The notes under the pieces are model-generated. The model was not told the DNA's origin. It worked only from the letters and a program-made list of their open reading frames with translations, and did not search any database. From positions 496,001-560,000 of the forward strand of contig NZ_JAGJDY010000002.1 of NCBI RefSeq assembly GCF_018100795.1: a DNA stretch of 64,000 nucleotides, written 5' to 3'. Source of the DNA: Alteromonas sp. MMG017. Lineage in GTDB: Bacteria > Pseudomonadota > Gammaproteobacteria > Enterobacterales > Alteromonadaceae. Of this stretch, positions 62,857-64,000 are shown one piece after another (within the stretch, counting starts at the first letter, position 1; each line of letters opens with the position of its first letter). The translations under genes were made by a program, and so were the position numbers.

Positions 62857-63771
62857 ATGACTGCAAGTATCCCGTCTGTTACGCATCTGAAACAACTCGA
62901 AGCCGAGAGCATTCAAATTTTCCGTGAAGTTGCTGCGGAATTTGATAATCCGGTCATGCTTTACTCTGTCGGAAAAGACTCTTCGGTGTTGTTACATTTA
63001 GCGCGCAAAGCTTTTGCCCCAGGTAAAATTCCATTTCCTTTGCTTCACGTAGACACTACGTGGAAATTCCAAGAAATGATTGAGTTTCGTGACCAGCAAG
63101 CTAAGAAGCATGGTTTCGATCTGCTAGTACACATTAATGAAGAAGGTGTTGAGCAAGGTGTTGGTCCATTCTCGCATGGTTCAGCAAAGCACACTGACAT
63201 CATGAAAACGGCCGCACTTAAGCAAGCGTTAAACAAGTACAAGTTTGATGCAGCCTTTGGTGGTGCACGTCGGGACGAAGAAAAATCTCGTGCAAAAGAG
63301 CGTGTTTATTCGTTCCGTGATAGCAACCACCGTTGGGATCCTAAAAACCAACGTCCTGAGCTTTGGAACATTTACAACTCACAAGTTAACCCAGGTGAAA
63401 GCATTCGTGTATTCCCTATGTCTAACTGGACTGAGCTTGATATCTGGCAGTACATCTACCTAGAGAACATCGACATTCCTCAGCTTTACTTGTCGAAACC
63501 TCGCCCTGTGGTTGAGCGTGATGGTGTATTGATTATGGTTGATGACGAGCGTATGCCAATGAACGAAGGAGAAACGCCTGAAATGCGTTCAGTACGTTTC
63601 CGTACCCTTGGTTGTTACCCATTAACAGGTGCTGTTGAATCGACTGCGGCTACCTTGCCAGAAGTTATTCAAGAAATGCTACTGACCAAAACTTCCGAGC
63701 GTCAAGGCCGCGTGATTGATCACGATAGCTCTGGCTCTATGGAGAAGAAGAAAATGGAAGGGTATTTCTAA
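62857..63771 (+). CDS. cysD: Sulfate adenylyltransferase subunit 2
   Basis: This 304-residue PP-loop ATP-pyrophosphatase activates sulfate to adenosine 5'-phosphosulfate together with the GTPase CysN. The PP-loop SVGKDSS is at 37-43, and [22 protein letters not shown] (in parts) is characteristic. The C-terminal [10 protein letters not shown] and KKKMEGYF tail is typical. The cysC start overlaps the stop codon (TAATG), so translation is coupled. cysN, which usually follows cysD, is not between them. Confidence 0.97.
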   Translation: MTASIPSVTHLKQLEAESIQIFREVAAEFDNPVMLYSVGKDSSVLLHLARKAFAPGKIPFPLLHVDTTWKFQEMIEFRDQQAKKHGFDLLVHINEEGVEQGVGPFSHGSAKHTDIMKTAALKQALNKYKFDAAFGGARRDEEKSRAKERVYSFRDSNHRWDPKNQRPELWNIYNSQVNPGESIRVFPMSNWTELDIWQYIYLENIDIPQLYLSKPRPVVERDGVLIMVDDERMPMNEGETPEMRSVRFRTLGCYPLTGAVESTAATLPEVIQEMLLTKTSERQGRVIDHDSSGSMEKKKMEGYF

Positions 63772-64000
63772 TGGCCACCGACAACGTTGTTTGGCACAAG
63801 CATGAGGTGAATAAAACCACCCGCGCTGCAAAGCTGAATCAATCGCCTCGCGTGTTCTGGCTTACCGGCCTAAGTGGTTCTGGTAAGTCTACTCTGGCCA
63901 ACTTGCTTGAGAAGAAACTTCACGAGCAAGCCAAGCACACTTACCTATTAGACGGTGATAACGTGCGTCATGGCTTATGTGGCGACTTGGGCTTTAGCGA
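63771..64000 (+). CDS. cysC: Adenylylsulfate kinase, 3' end cut off by the window
   Basis: The frame from the ATG at 63771 continues past the window edge; 76 codons are seen. It carries the P-loop GLSGSGKST at residues 33-41 and DGDNVRHGL at 61-69, both hallmarks of APS kinase. CysC phosphorylates APS to PAPS. Its N-terminus ([10 protein letters not shown]) is typical. The rest of the gene, and perhaps cysN, lies to the right. Confidence 0.95.
   Translation, partial: MATDNVVWHKHEVNKTTRAAKLNQSPRVFWLTGLSGSGKSTLANLLEKKLHEQAKHTYLLDGDNVRHGLCGDLGFS

Overview
The window reads as chromosomal DNA of a marine gammaproteobacterium of the order Alteromonadales, most likely Alteromonas or a close relative. 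This is inferred from gene content, moderate GC, conserved gammaproteobacterial gene orders (aroF-tyrA, rpsP-rimM-trmD-rplS, ffh-ypjD-yfjD, fadI-fadJ) and operator-like sites resembling those for TyrR, MetJ and FadR. I see no rRNA, tRNA, CRISPR array, transposase or prophage. Most of the window is ordinary core genome with densely packed operons.

Layout. 1-1723: a chemoreceptor truncated by the window edge. 1915-4201: aroF-tyrA (aromatic amino acids) behind a TyrR-like box. 4451-6778: a TRIC-family membrane protein and two exported alpha/beta hydrolases. 6858-7210: three copies of a hairpin-forming intergenic repeat. 7281-9218: the ribosomal/tRNA-modification operon rpsP-rimM-trmD-rplS with a clear promoter. 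9420-11599: an exported M20 peptidase and a DsbA-like protein. 11735-13012: metY behind a MetJ-like box. 13433-19483: an ABC exporter and an RND efflux pair. 19786-21030: an NhaD-type antiporter. 21136-21226: five 18-bp tandem repeats. 21220-27513: a TerB-like gene and a translationally coupled three-gene SMC/condensin-like operon. 27836-30588: a small STAS-like protein and a duplicated propeller lipoprotein with a collagen-like linker. 30753-34718: ffh, ypjD and a CorB/YfjD-type transporter. 34715-38499: a small protein, sixA and an insulysin-type protease. 38656-43200: a very large sensor with GGDEF and EAL domains. 43294-43557: a sigma54-type promoter driving a 54-residue exported peptide. 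44137-47605: fadI-fadJ behind a FadR-like box. 47911-55187: a MoxR/DUF58/BatA/BatB-TPR/BatD operon. 55340-60910: a DUF885 lipoprotein, a sigma/anti-sigma pair and a TPR-GGDEF cyclase. 61062-64000: putP, then cysD directly followed by cysC, which runs off the window.

How the genes work together. Three biosynthetic or catabolic units carry their own operator-like sites. Two c-di-GMP proteins and a chemoreceptor give the window a signalling flavour. The MoxR-Bat operon is a self-contained cell-envelope stress/chaperone-type module. The least conventional parts are the condensin-like operon, which has a reversed subunit order and no nuclease gene beside it; the sigma54-type small peptide gene, not detectable as a long ORF; and the two different intergenic repeat families. 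All identities rest on reading motifs by eye; no database search was possible.
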